From Plasmopara viticola (lineage: Eukaryota > Oomycota > Peronosporomycetes > Peronosporales > Peronosporaceae): a stretch of DNA of 64,000 nt. Positions 43,277 to 55,790 of the stretch are shown piece after piece. The notes below the pieces were generated by a model. That model was not told the origin of the DNA. It worked only from the letters and a program-made list of their open reading frames with translations, and did not search any database. The stretch lies in NCBI GenBank assembly GCA_001695595.3, contig MBPM02000008.1, positions 496,001 through 560,000 of the forward strand. Direction: 5' to 3'. How positions within the stretch are numbered: position 1 is the first letter of the stretch; every line of letters starts with the position of its first letter. The position numbers and the translations under genes are program-made.

Positions 43277-43745
43277 AAGTCTGTTCAGAGGCGTTGTAGG
43301 CGCTGGCTTTGCGATAGGTATAGTCATTGCAACAGATGCAGACTTTGCGATAAATGCAGGCTTTACAGATGACTCAAGCTCAAACATTTGTCATATTTCG
43401 GGAGCATTTGCCCGATTTGAAATCTTGCTGTAGCTTGTGTTAGCAGACTCGGTGCTGTGAAGTCGCTTTTTGTGAAGGAGATTCTTCTTTTAATGAGCGA
43501 GATTGCGTAGCTAAGTTATTGTGGTGATGCGCGACGCTGAATTTTGCCGGATCATGTTTATTGACATCAACTTCTTGTTGGATTTCGATACTAGCCCTGA
43601 TGGAACTTTGATGAATATATCCGAGAAAGCATTGTTGTATTTACCCGACTGATGATTATACACGCGCCATAGCAATTTCTCTGTATAAGGTACTCGAAAA
43701 AAATTATTGAGATATATAAGAGTTGTTGGTACATACTGCCATTTT
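43248..43745 (-). mobile_element. Inverted, internally deleted copy of the E element (E1')
   Basis: Read on minus, 43700-43248 matches E1 from about 42430 to 42870, including the segments near AACAGAGAAATTGCTATGG, TTGATGTCAATAAACATGA and the Ala/Pro/Ile repeat region (CACCTATTGCC versus CTATACCTATCGC). Its outer end (GGCAGTATGTACCAAC on minus, 43742-43727) matches the E left end of E2 (GGCAGTATATACCAAC, about 52656). The helicase part is absent, so this looks like an internal-deletion derivative lying head-to-head with CRN pseudogene a. Confidence 0.6.
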
Positions 43746-43873
43746 TAAATCACAGCGGTATACCGTCCAATTTTGTAGGAGCCTGAGATTATCGATTTGA
43801 GGAGGTTTCAAATTTGCAGGTTATATCCATTCTCTTTTGCTTTTCAGTCTCAAACTTTCTGGTGAAGAAAAAC

Positions 43874-44872
43874 ATAGCAGAGGTGAAGTTGAAATGCGCG
43901 GTCTATGGCGAGGGCACCATATTTTCAGTGAAGATCGCACGTGATGCGAAAGGAAATGCACTGAGGGAGGCTATTGCTGACAGAGTCTAAGTTGTGGGCA
44001 ATCGTGTTGAGGTGTATGTAGCGACTTTGACGCTGTACTTGGCAAGGAACAACGGCGAGTGGGTGAAGGACGATCACCGTTTGACGACCTTCTTGCGAGC
44101 CGGCAAGAGCGCTGACTATGACGAAATGCGACCGTCGTGGAAGCTTAACAAACCGGCGTACTTTGATGACTTACAGCTCGGAGAAAAAGAGATTCACGTC
44201 TCGGTGGAACTCCCAATTTTAGAAACTCAATATGTCAATATTGGCGAACCCAACCCCAGATTGGGCAAGTACCTGCGTAAGTATTTGCCATAGTATTTTT
44301 TTGGAACGGCCGTTGCTTACCTCGCTACTGCAGAACAGAGCGCAGAGGATGGACTAACAACTCTCAAAGGTCTTTACTCATCGTATTTATGGGCCTTGCA
44401 GTCATCTTTTGGTTACATGGAGAAGACTTATACGACGAAATAGAATGTCTAGAAACTTCCAGCCGTTCACTCCTGTGTGAGGTCTCTTTTGTCGAAGGAT
44501 CGGTTGGGTTATTTGTAAGAAAACGTTGTGTCATCTCGATAAGCGCATTATGATGACGCGATTGATTTGGTCAATGAAGTGTACTAGAAAAAAGAGAAGT
44601 GCGCTTATTTTTTTTTGCTGAATCTCAACAACAAGATGCGCTTCAAGCACCACATGGAACCCCGGTATATGATAATAATCGATTGATCTGTACGCTGGTG
44701 GACGAAGGATTCAATTATGCTGCATCGTCCGCTTTTCCTTCGCATATAACGGCGACGCGCGTATACCTAGACACGCCGCGACTACAAAGTACATTACATT
44801 GTCTCCGAAAACGTTTAAAGGTTCGTCGCTCTTATATGCCGAGGAAGAGCGGACAACGTGACATAGATTAGT
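43874..44872 (+). pseudogene. Crinkler (CRN) effector pseudogene a
   Basis: Alignment with copies b and d places the start at 43874, where ATA replaces ATG. The N-terminal part then reads CAVYGEG, FSVKIARDA, up to an in-frame TAA at 43988-43990, a Lys codon in copy b. The same frame reopens with EVYVATLTLYLARNNGEW (LYLAR at 44033-44047, in the place of the LFLAK-type translocation motif), VKDDHRLTTFLRAGKSADYDEM and KEIHVSVELP. A 57-nt intron-like block (44277-44333, GTAAGT...CTACTGCAG) precedes the downstream part (about 44334-44872), which has shifted frames, including an ESQQQDALQAPHG piece. This is a CRN N-terminal (ubiquitin-like header) module with a decayed C-terminal region of unrecognised type. 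Confidence 0.82.
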
Positions 44873-45689
44873 CAGTCCGTTCACTGGCGTACAATGCAAA
44901 AGCCGATGCACTTACAAAGTCAAGCAACAAAATATTTACTACTACAACAAGAGCCACCCGAAACCGTGTCCTCATCTCGACATTAACTCCGTCGGAACGA
45001 ACACTAGGCTTTCTTTTACGACGATGGACATGAAACTGCTGAATTTTTCCTCACTGAAAATGGCATGCGGAAGAATGGCAGACGACTTCACGTTGCGTGT
45101 TGAAGTTCTTTGCCGTCCTGAATACAAAATGTTGTACGCTTGTTGAGATTCTTGAGTGCTTTTCATTTAACCATGATTAGAACTTCGGCAACGCGTCGGC
45201 AAAGGCTTGCCTCTCTTCATACGGAACGCCCACGAAGACATCATCAGTCGTCAAATTACACTAATCGTAGTCAAAATCTTTCAAGTTTCTGCCACCGCGT
45301 CCAAATATATTCGGAAGGTAGCTTCTGTGCTCTTTTCCTAATACCGATGTTGCTTCTTGATCGATGCGGCGTAGTGGGAAATTTACCAAGACTTAATCTT
45401 CTGTTTGCCGACATGACTCAACAGAGTTGTCATCGCCAACCTTCAACTATAAAAGTAACTTCTTGCAAGTGGTGTCGGTGACTTCTCGCAATCGTCCTTT
45501 CATGCGAAGTAAGCGTCAAAGTCGCTGAATACGCCTTGACACGTTTGCTCACGATCTTTACTTCTTACCCTATTCGAGCAGAAACTGTATTGAATTATAT
45601 TAGATAGAAAACCCGAACGCTGATCCGCTTGTGTGACAAAATCCTACAATGCTCTTAGTTAGACATTAAAAAAAAATCGCAACCATCAT
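44873..45689. other. No gene recognised between two CRN pseudogenes
   Basis: The tails of the plus-strand copy a and the minus-strand copy b converge here. Short frames at 44972-45166 (minus) and 45140-45481 (plus) have no recognisable motifs and may be old CRN or repeat sequence. Confidence 0.35.
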
Positions 45690-46590
45690 CATATTCAAAT
45701 CAGACATACAACAGAATCTCACGTGTGTCGCGTGTAATTTTGTTGTTGGCCTCCTCGATTATATCGGCGATCGTTTTTGCCATACATTGGGGGTCTAGAT
45801 CGTGCTCAAACCGCATCTTGTTACTGAGAATCAGCACCACGAAAAAGCGCATTCCTCTTGTTCGCTTCGTTACTCGTTTCTTGGTACACATCATTGACTA
45901 AATCAATCACGTCATCATAATCCGCTTTCAAGATTACAGCGCGTAGTTCAAAATTAATCCAATCCATCTTTCGACGGAATAGAACACATACATGAGGGCG
46001 GCCTAGTCTGACTAGAAATTCTTTTTTGTCGAACAAGTCCTTTTCATATAACCAAAAGATGACCGAAAGGCCCGTAAGAACGATGAGTAAAGACCATTGA
46101 GCCTTGCTAATATATCCTCTGCGCTCTGTTCTGCAAAAGCACGGTTAGCAAGCACCCAATTCACTGAAATATATACCAAATACTTACGCTGGTACTTGAC
46201 CGATGTGGGGTCAGGTTCGCCGATATCGACACAATGAGATTCTGGAACTGAGAGTTCCACCAAGACGTGAATCTCTTTGCGTCTAGGCTGAAAATCCGCG
46301 CCGAGATAATCTTCGCTGAGACTCCACGACCGTCGCATTTCGTCATATTCAGCGCTCTTGCCGGCTTGCAAGAAAGTCGTCACACAGTGATCGTCCTTCA
46401 ACCACTCGCCAATCTTCCTTGCCAAGTACAGCTTTAAAGTCGCTGCATACACCTCAACATTATTGCTCACAGCTTTGTATCTGTCAGCATTAGCCTCCCG
46501 CAGTGCAGCCACTTCCGCATCGCGTGCGATCTTCACTGAAAATACGCTGCCTTCGCCATAGACCGCGCAAGACAGCTACACCTCGGCCAT
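45690..46590 (-). pseudogene. Crinkler (CRN) effector pseudogene b, best preserved
   Basis: The ATG at 46590 begins MAEV, then a TAG at 46578-46576 stops translation at codon 5. Otherwise the frame is open for a further 188 codons to 46012: CAVYGEG, FSVKIARDA, EVYAATLKLYLARKIGEW (LYLAR at 46431-46417), KDDHCVTTFLQAGKSAEYDEM and KEIHVLVELS. A 57-nt block with GTAAGT, GCTAAC and TTTTGCAG (an intron by sequence, a multiple of three in length) lies within it and is readable in frame. The downstream piece (46036-45821 and beyond) is in another frame with DLVNDVYQETSNEANKRN. CRN N-terminal modules target oomycete effectors into host cells; the C-terminal domain type is not recognised. The head-to-head neighbour is a short E-element left end at 46962. 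Confidence 0.85.
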
Positions 46591-46961
46591 TTTTTTCCTC
46601 GCCAGAAATTCGAGACTGAGATTCGAAAATAATCAGCAAAAACGGTAACCTCCTCCGGTCGATATTGCCATCGACGCCATCCTCAATAATGCAATGTGCC
46701 TCTCTCGCAGTGAGCAAGTCGAAGTCAATGGATACACATTTCATGCAGCCTATAGAATCAAATAAATGCACCGGTCGAGTCAAGTTGGTGGATCTAAGAC
46801 GTGGAACACAACGTCAAGAAGGGCATTCCGGAGTTGCAGTTGTCATAGTAGAAAACTTTTTAGACTAGAAAAAATCGCAAAATCGGATACTTTCCTGCTC
46901 TGATGTACTAACTAATTCAATTTAAGAAAACTAAAAAATTAAAACCAAATCACTTCTGAGG

Positions 46962-47040
46962 CGAACCAGGATATACCAACAGAAACATAGAATCCGGTAT
47001 TTATTTACCAAAAAAGTTTTTATAGGAAAGCGATTCAAGC
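46962..47040 (+). mobile_element. Fragment resembling the E-element left end
   Basis: GATATACCAACAGAAACAT followed by AGAATCCGG resembles the E2 left end (TATATACCAACAAAAACATAGAAACCGG region near 52660) and continues with an AT-rich run as there. Similarity fades by about 47040. It is short, so the assignment is tentative. Confidence 0.38.
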
Positions 47041-48979
47041 CTTCCATAGTAGACTCAACTATTACTTTTGGTTTTGATTTCGATTAGAAAGCTATTGTTA
47101 AGTTGTAATTATCGTCGTTTTGAATCGGGTTTGGCTCTTGCGCATCAACATAATCGTAGTCCACTGCGGCGGCGAAGTTGGGGTCACATCTGCGTGGTTC
47201 CTTGTATATTATGTGATAGGAAAAGCATGTAAAACCTATTTATTTGGCTGTGCTAAAAATAGTAGAGCCACAATATGACATACTACTCACAATGACCGAA
47301 TCGCGGGTTTTGGGTATCGACTTCGTGGTACTTGTAATTGGATGGAATTGCGGATTACTTTGTCAATCCGAGAGATTAAAATACATTTTGTCTTTGTTTG
47401 AGACTGCCTCCAGTGGCTACCACCGATCATCAGCATTCCCATGTCAAATCATGCAACAGTCTTTGATCGTTAGTGGATTCTGCTTAAAATCTTTTTGATC
47501 TAGTTAAAATCTAAGAGGATTGGCGAGATTTACGAGTTGACCATCCTGCGTTCTTGACAGTTTAGTAACTTAACTCTCACTCATAATGCCTTATATTCTT
47601 GGCGATTATGGTATAACCACTATCTCATATATCCGCATAAACACCTTTCTCCGCTTTTGAGCACATCGTTGAATTAGCACCAGCTGAGACGCTCTTTAAC
47701 GATGAAAAATGGACGTATAGTCACTGCTTAACGTCTAACGCCGATCAGTATGTCGCTCAGATTCAAGTCAATCTCTAAAAATCCATTCGCAGGCCGCATT
47801 TGTGAGTCGGGAAGAAGCCGTTATCAGGCTTCCAGGGAATTCGACAGCTACATGTACTATCGATTAATTGGTACTAAAGGCCGGAATGTGGCAGTTCATT
47901 GACAGTGTTTAGATTGTGACGGAATCAGTGTTCAAAGAAACCAAGTTCATGAGAATGTAAATACAACTTGCAAGGCTCTGACTCAAACAGATTATGATTC
48001 GTACGTCAAACGTGGCCCGACCAGCGACTTTGTATTAAGTAGATTTTCCCCTTTAAAGACTCAATGATCTAACGGAGTGGCACAAGCGCTCGATAAATTG
48101 GCTACTTCGTCGGTTATGACAGCAACAAATAGCTTGGATTGGTTAACACCTACTTAAACAAAGAAGCTGACGAATCATAAATCTTACCGCTCTTGATCAA
48201 CAAAGCTTAAAATAGCATCCGATGTATCGGAGGCAGCGCAAATCACCAAGCTGTATCGAAACCTCAGGCTAACGTGGCTTTTGTTCGCGCCGTTTCTGCT
48301 GGCTCGCCATTTTACGGTGCATGTTATCTGGCTCGCATTAAGCTGTGAGATATCTCTGACTATCTAAGAAATACTCGATGCAATAGAATGCGCGCGTTTC
48401 ATCCACCTCAATTACAACACTTCATCTACTACTTTAATTACAACCGGTACTGCTGGCGTTGTTGCTATTGCTAATTTGAGGAATTGTATATATTTCGAAA
48501 ACACTTGTTCCGCGCTCAAAATTTAAGCGGTGGCGCAACGACACCTGCGTTGGCTGGTGGCGTTGCACTTACTACGTCTGCGATTACTCTTTCGATTACA
48601 GCCGATGTTAACGGTACTTCGGCGGCTGGATCTGGCATTACTCCACCGCAATCGGTCCGCTTCTTCTGATTTTAACGTGTTCACTGCCCCAGGCACTGAC
48701 CATGCGCTAGCTCAAGAATCACTTCGAACAAATCACAAATAAATTTACCGTTATTTCAAATGCCTACTTTTCTTGACTGGTCGGTAATGACATTGCTATT
48801 TTAAAGTGATTGATCATATGCAATCGATTGCAACCAATCCAACGGCAGGAGCAACTGTATCGAAAACAATTAATACGTTTCGATTCCCAATCTCAAAGGT
48901 ACCTGCAACGACTAGTCCATTTGCTGCATTGAAGAAAATCTACACTAGCAGTTAAATCTATCTAGTACAATCCCGTGAG
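47041..48979 (+). other. Coding-like remnants, possibly retroelement Gag
   Basis: Between about 47790 and 48190 one plus-strand phase reads protein-like text with scattered stops (GRSRYQASREFDSYMYYRL, QCLDCDG, TQTDYDSYVKRG). From 48390 to 48960 there is a Thr/Ser/Ala-rich stretch (TTPALAGGVALTTSAITLSI, then FNVFTAPGTDHALAQESLRT), the style of a retrotransposon Gag N-terminus. It stops where copia copy 2 begins, which is in the opposite orientation, so it belongs to something else. No family is assigned. Confidence 0.3.
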
Positions 48980-51900
48980 TTTCGGATATGATTTTGTTTG
49001 TGCAGAAGTTGCGATACTTGTCCGTCACATCAATTGTTAGAGCATTCAATAGTGCTAGAGATGCCGCCAAAAGTTAAAATGATGTTTATTTTTTGGCGCT
49101 GCATCTAACGATACATTGTATGGTGTTTACTGCACAAAAAGCGCCCGCAGTTGTGTCGCATTTAGGCCAAGCGTCTTGCTTATCACAAAGAATGGAAGGA
49201 ATGGTGGCTCTCTTTTCTTACTGAGCTCGATGTCGGATTGTCGATTTGGAGCTCGTGCGAATGTGCTGCAATGATTTTGTGGGCGATCAGTTGATCACAT
49301 TTAGTCGCAAAGTACGAAAGCTCGCTATGTGGTTAAATTTTGAATTTTATCATCCTTTTCTGTGACGTCAACGCTTTTATATACAGTCCTTTGAGCGATT
49401 TCTCTGATTGTGTAAGCCTGAATAGGTTGCTAGACTAAACTATCGTTCGTCAACCGTGCATCTGCATCGATTAAGCTCTGCCAATTCTGGTAATGTCACT
49501 TTGTATAGCCAATGTACTTTGCGATTATTGATTTAATTTATTAAGAATATGGTTAATATGTGATAAACGTTTCAAGGGGGTACACCTTTTTGTCAAATTG
49601 CTCATGTCTTGCAATCCAACCAAAACTTTAGTTATAGTGTACAATAAGACTAGAGAGTCAAAGTATATTATCTGGTCCGCCCTCATGTCTTCTGTAAATA
49701 AATTCTGCAGCACTGCCTGAACTATTTCAATTATCTTACAGATAGAGTGATAGCTAACGTCAACGCGTTTAGTTCGCTTGCAAGACTCAAAATTCTTGGT
49801 CCACGCAAATGAATTTTGATCGTCTTCGTAAATCTCGGTAGAGGTTTTGCTCTTCAACTCTTAAAGCTCACACAGAAAAGCCTTCAGCCACATCGCCTTA
49901 TGGGCAGCTTCTGCTAAAGTCGTGTACTTTGCTTCCGTTGATGACACTGCAATCGTGCGCTGCTCTATGCGCTTCTGATGCATCCACCACTCATCATAAA
50001 TGCGTTGTCACTAGTGCTACGTCGATTCTTACTGTTACCAAGTTAATCTGCATCTAAGTAATCGTAGAGCTCCTCTTCACCTGCCGCTTGAAGCTTAATG
50101 CCGTGTGTCTTAGTGCCTTGAATGTACCGAAATGCGGGCTCAAGTGCCAGTGTGAATGACACGGGCCTGACGCAATTTAGCTGAAAACTACCCCTACGGC
50201 AGAAATATTTGGTGGAGTCTGAACCTTAGGGTACATAAGTCAGCCATCAGCATATGATGCAGCACCTTTGGTACCGTCTTTCTCCATCTTCGATATCATT
50301 CAAACATAACCTCAGTCAAATGAAGTCCTTAGTACGAGGTATTTCTCTAGAATTGCTGATTCTCCATCCTTGCCTTTTTCAGAATGTCCTTTATTCTGGT
50401 TTTACGCGTGAAAAAATTCTAGTAGCCGCGAGAAAGTATTTGAGATGACTCAAATCCGTCATATTAGAGTGCCCGCAGAAAAGAATCGCCTTCTTTGTTG
50501 AAGTGCATCCCGCCGTAGTTGATAATCAGATCGTCGACTTAAAGAGACATCTTAGTCATTTCACTCACCCAGGTGCAGTGATCAGCTTTACACATATAAA
50601 CCCAGCTCCAGCACGAACCCATTAATAATCTGATTTCACATTCGTGGTTGATGCTTCAGACCGAAAAGCGAGCGTTTAATTCGGCAAACGTAGTCCTAAT
50701 GTGATTTTCTTACGTAATGCTGTCCATTTGCATCATGTAGATACCTTCGTTCCATTTAAAAATGCTGCTTGACATTCTCTTTTTGAACAATTAAGCCATA
50801 CGTGACCACCCAGTTGATCTAAACTTAAGCCGTCGTGAGCTTAACGGCTGGCGTAAATGTTCTCGTAATCAGCACAATACCTAAGTGATAGCCCTTTCGC
50901 CACAAGTCGTGCCGTATGGTACAAGTACCCGAGAAATCGGCAGCCGACCAACTTGGCGTCAAACTCGGATTTTTTCTTTTGGTACATGTACGTACGAATA
51001 AGAACACAAACCTTCGGACTTTCCAGTAAAAGCTTCTCGCCAACCCATTCTTAATATGGCGACTTGATGGTCCAAGTCGGACAATCATGTCGAAGCAATG
51101 CAGCAGTCACTATGGCTTCGTCCCAATAAAGTTTTGACAAAAAGGCATGTTTCATCATTCACCAAGCTGACTTCACCAGTGTTTGGTTCATTCAATTGGC
51201 AAAATATACAGCTGGGTCGTATTTAAAGGCGTGAGCTTTGGATGACACTGCGCTTTGTGGCCAGTGCAACAGGAATGAGTTTTCCGTCATTTTTTTATAA
51301 CAGCAAATGCTACCAAATCTGCAAGCCTGTCAGCTACCTTAGACAGAAACGACACAGAAGTGCGACTTTTCGTCAATAAATGTGCAAAATACCGCTTTAT
51401 TGTAAACGTCGGCTTTTGCGTGGGACTATTAATGCCACTATAAACATGACTTGGGGTAAACGTCGAAGAAAAAAAATTGCGTTTGCTTGCCAAAAGCACG
51501 ACCATCGAAAGACATCAAGTGTTTTACAAGCGCAAAAGTGAAGTTAGTGTCGTAACTGATCTTGACGTTTCGTCATGGCCTTGGGACCAAGTCAAGGGTG
51601 CTCAAGGCTCAAAGTGACATTACTGTATCATCCCGACAAGCTTGTCACATTGGCTTATTCAGTTGTGATAGGTTAAATGCATAGCTTATATAAACCTTTG
51701 CCTTCGCATTATTCAAGTTTTTAATGAAGGCTTTTGTTTACAGCGAAGCATCTATCGCACAGGTGACTGAAATAATATTCGTCGGTAATCGTTTAGCGGA
51801 GAACGCGGTGCGTGAAAGTTTTGAGATGTGTCATAAAGCTATCAGCACACCAATTTTCGTCCCATGGGGACCCTTTTCGTCGGCACAATGTCACCAGTTT

Positions 51901-52535
51901 CTACGGCTTGGAACACGCCACCGTCTGCAAGGTAAACATATACCGAAGCAATCTTCTTGTGATTCTACATGTACTTATTGGTGTACGCCATGTGCTGCGT
52001 CGCTCCTGCATCAACCTGCCACACATCGCTTGACAAGGCGGTTTTTAAAAGACCTCCGACGCAGAATTGATAATTACGACCAGAGTCATCAGTGCTCTAC
52101 GCAATGTCTGCTTGTTGCAGTCTCTGCCGCTACGCATTCTCGTGCATTCGTACTGGCCACTTTGTAGTTTTATGTCCGTGCTTTCCACAATGCTAATGCA
52201 AAATGTATATATATATATATTCGGTCCGCAAACTGCTCGCTATCTCTGAGCCTCTTATTAATATATATACTTTGTTCAATTTACTTGATTTCTGACTTTT
52301 TTGCAAAACATTCGAAAAATGTTCAAACCCACGATAATGGATTGTGAGTTATCCGAATCTTAAACCTCAAAATCAGCTTTAGCTAGCAAACATGTAAGAG
52401 CTTGGTAGACCGGTGATATTTTCACCTTATGTTAATAGAAATGCACGATGCAGAATGTCAGCGGGTCTTCACAACAGTCATTGCGGTCTAGTAGCAGTGT
52501 CGCTAAAATAAGCGCAACTAATAGTCACCATTAGT
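48980..52535 (-). mobile_element. Degenerate Ty1/copia retrotransposon, copy 2
   Basis: Colinear with copy 1 (31700-35010) over about 3.3 kb, minus orientation, with many substitutions and small indels. The RT region lies near 50660-50890 (a minus-strand frame includes a HDLWRKGYHLGIVLITRTFT piece and AVKLTT, the counterpart of the copy 1 RT start). A TA-rich microsatellite occurs near 52207. Its right boundary (about 52535) falls exactly where the upstream region of a lost CRN gene begins, so this insertion or a deletion removed that gene. Confidence 0.68.
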
Positions 52536-52626
52536 CGATGGATATACTCTGCAAATTTGGTAACCTCCTAAAATTGATGATCTCAGGTCTGTATATAATT
52601 GGATGATATACCACTGCGATTTAAAA
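52536..52626 (-). pseudogene. Remnant of a CRN upstream region, gene body missing
   Basis: Read on minus, 52626-52540 matches the sequence directly upstream of CRN pseudogene a (43755-43845): the blocks CGCAGTGGTATATCATCC / CAGCGGTATACCGTCC, CCTGAGAT / CTGAGATC, GAGGAGGT / AGGAGGTT and GCAGAGTATATCC / GCAGGTTATATCC occur in the same order. No CRN coding follows, because copia copy 2 abuts at 52535. The E2 left end starts about 25 bp away on the other side. Confidence 0.62.
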
Positions 52627-52649
52627 ACAAAGAACATGAACTGAACGCA

Positions 52650-55600
52650 ACCGAGGCAGTATATACCAACAAAAACATAGAAACCGGTTTTTTATAACAA
52701 ATATTAGGGCATTCTTAAAACACTAAATTCGAATGGGTACCACGAGTCGCCACCTTCCACTCAATGACAGCCGACTACAGTAAATTAAGATTGAAGAGTC
52801 AGCATGAGTCACCAAGTCACCCCGTTTTGCAACTTCGTCCAACTTATTTATAGTCACCACTATATCATGCACGTCCTCTATCGAATTACACCTTCGGTAT
52901 ATATTGAAAATAATAAAGTTAAGTGACTCAGATGACTTAGGTGAATAGAGATCGTCTTACAATTACTCAGAGAAAAGACATCGAAATGAGCCATAGTGGT
53001 GACTAGAGCAATCCTCAAACGACAATACGATCAAAGTGCGAAGAGCGCGAATTCTAAGTATGAAATCGTAATAGAAATGGTCTTTGGCGGAAAGTGTATA
53101 GAAATTAAATGAGCATAACCATAGTCATATAGTGTGACACTTTGTCAAGGGCAACGACGAGCAGTGCAAACTTGCTCGCAACATAAAGAACGATGCGGCA
53201 AGTATTATTGATCGTAAAACTATTGTAGCAGACCATAATTGCGTCGTTGAAGGCTTTAAAAGGTGAAAGGGAATAGTTGCTTGTTACAAAGTGTACTTTT
53301 AAATCAAGTCTTTAGTGATACGAGTGAACTCCTTCTGCTAGTGTAATTGTGAGCGGCGTTTTCGAAGGAATCTCGACGATGTAGAAAATTTCAGCAAACG
53401 TGTGATCGAAACGACCTCACATATGCTCGGCTGTAAAGGGTAAATTGAAGGTGGTCAAGTATTGGAGGAACTATACCATGAGTTAGAGAAATATCAGCAC
53501 AAGTCAATACCCCAGTCGTCGCTCTTTCGTTGACCCTACCCATCGGGGCCTCGAATAACAGAGTAAGCAAAATTTCAGAACAGGATAAATCGAATAACGA
53601 GCCGGTGATAACGAAAAGCGCGGAATTTGGAAGGAATTTTATTCAGATTTGTTTGAATTAAAGACTCACTTGACGATGGTGACTATGACTCGGCAAATGA
53701 AGCACGGGGTTATGCGGACAAGGACGAAGTCACGATCACCATTGATTATAAAAGGAACTGGCAATCTTCTCATGCACTTCTCTTGGTATGCTTCCCCACT
53801 GGAAGTAACACCAGTTGCTTTGCACACAAAATTGCGTGATGACTCGTGAATGTAAAACATTTTGGATGACTTCGATAGCTACGGTCCAAGCAGCGATGAT
53901 GTCAGCATTGTTTGAAACGAGCCCCATATTTAAGCCTGGACAAGTTCTTTTTGATCGAATTTGAGCGCGCGCGAAAAGCTGAACAACGGGCTGAAATAGC
54001 GATCACAAGATGTCACCTAAAGCTAAAGCAATAGGGGACCTTAAGTCGAAACTGACGCTAATAAAAGCTTAAGCGAAGACTGATAGGTATACCAAAGAGA
54101 CCACCGTTGAAGGAGAAATCAAGGGAATCATCTTCGAGAATATTGTTTATTATCTGGTGCTTCTGAACATGCATCTTATTCGCGAGAGCAACAGGGTTTA
54201 TCTTTACAATTTGTCATCGCTGCGCAACGGGACATTAAAGTATTAAATCTGACACTACTGATCAAATAAACCCTTGTGTGAACGGATATCAACGGCTTGC
54301 CAATGTGGAATGAAAAGAACAGAACAAAAAAATCAATTTGGAGATGAAAGAGTGGATGTGATTGAGTTCAGTGCGGTTAGTAAAGTTTTTGAACGTACAA
54401 AATGGCCATTTCTTGGAAACATAGCCCCGAGTTTATGCTGGTAGATGACCAGCCAAAATGAGTGTCATTCTCGACGCGAGCACACATTTGGTATATCAGA
54501 ATCCAATGATCCAATGAACATCAATATGGACTATTTACTGCTCAAAAGATTGACCTCGTGTATATAACCCAATCAGTGAGATTTCTTATGTGTATGATAA
54601 GCAATCAAAACGGGTTGATGTGCGGCTCGATCATATCAAGTTTGTGCTATCTCATAGTAATGCTGCTATGTATCAGTTCTTTTCGGAATACTTGCTCATC
54701 TTGTTTCAAAACCGCAGGTAATACCGACAATAATTTCTCTTATGAAAGGCACGCAAGGACGTGGTAAGATTTCTTCGTCTAAATCTTTCATCGTCTCGGA
54801 ATCTTTTCTCACATTTGCCTTATATGTCGATTAATGGAGCGCATTACTGCTCGATTCAGCAGTATCGAATTGTGCTAGACAAAGCCTATGACTCGAATAA
54901 CTGCTCTATGAACAATCAAATGAAGAATCATATCAATGGCGATCGTACGCAAAGTTTACGAAACAACTGAAGTCAATGACTACGCAAATTATGTGATCTT
55001 GACAAACAATGATTTTGGCTCAATAATCGAAGCCAATGATCGTCTATACATGTATCTCGTCGCCAGTGAAAGCCGTGTCAGTAATTAAAGATATTTTGAT
55101 TACAATTTGATCACTTGCTAATTTCGATGCGGGTCGTGACATCCTTCGCTAGTTGCGCGTGTTGCTTTAAAAGGCTTCAAGCCACATATGTTTCCTCTTG
55201 CAATTGAGACTAAAACCAAGATAAAGCACACCAGCAGCGTCGTGAAGTGGCTCTCCAATATGCATGAGACACTCAGCGATAAAGAAGATGTCAAAATCAA
55301 AGAAGCATCGACGTCTGAGTGGTATGGTAAATACTGCAAATGAGCTGAAATTAGCGAAGACATCCAAACCATGCCTTTCAATGTATTAAGTGGGTCGGTG
55401 GAGGTAGACTCCAAAGTGAAGAATGTTGTTAATTGTTGTGAGCGTCTATAGCTCCGACATTAGAACATTTTGCGACAGACCTTGGAAGCAAGGTTACTAA
55501 GCGCAGTACAATAAATACAAGAATCCAGTTTTTTATCCTGCGCATAGACAAAAAAACAGATGACGAAGTTTCTCACCCATCTGATGTGCTATATGGATTT

Positions 55601-55790
55601 AAAGTGACATGTGTTGCCTCTAAGTTGGAATTGACTACTACATTCGCATGTAACTTTTTCGACGAGCCTTATTTTATGAAGCTCGATCTATCACTTTTTC
55701 AATTCGTTGATTTGTAATTAATTGGCTTCCCGATCTTCTCAGCCTTCTCTTTATCAATACTGCAAAAAAGAAATTTTATTTGAGCAAGTT
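52650..55790 (+). mobile_element. Element E2: decayed D5-helicase unit, right part missing
   Basis: Colinear with E1 from the left end (GAGGCAGTATATACC near 52653) through the GTCACC-rich leader (52770-52870), helicase coding region (53120-55400) and post-helicase spacer to about 55790. The opposite-strand coding region and right portion present in E1 and E3 are absent; unrelated sequence follows. Frameshifts and stops are frequent. Confidence 0.7.
53120..55410 (+). pseudogene. D5/SF3-like helicase-primase pseudogene in E2
   Basis: Pieces in three frames give the same order as E1: an N-terminal QCKLARN-type block with DAASIIDRKTIVAD (about 53160-53220), an ELEKYQHKSIPQSS segment (53475), a SSLRNG block (54215), Walker A GTQGRGK at 54748-54768, a Walker B-position IVLDKAYDS (about 54868, Glu replaced by Lys), MNNQMKNHINGDRTQ (54910), YVILTNND at 54990-55013, and an ANDRLY end. 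Mutated Walker B and multiple stops show it is inactive. Confidence 0.62.

Noticed and set aside
52207..52222. TA microsatellite as a regulatory TATA cluster
   Set aside because: Simple dinucleotide repeat inside a dead copia copy with no gene downstream.
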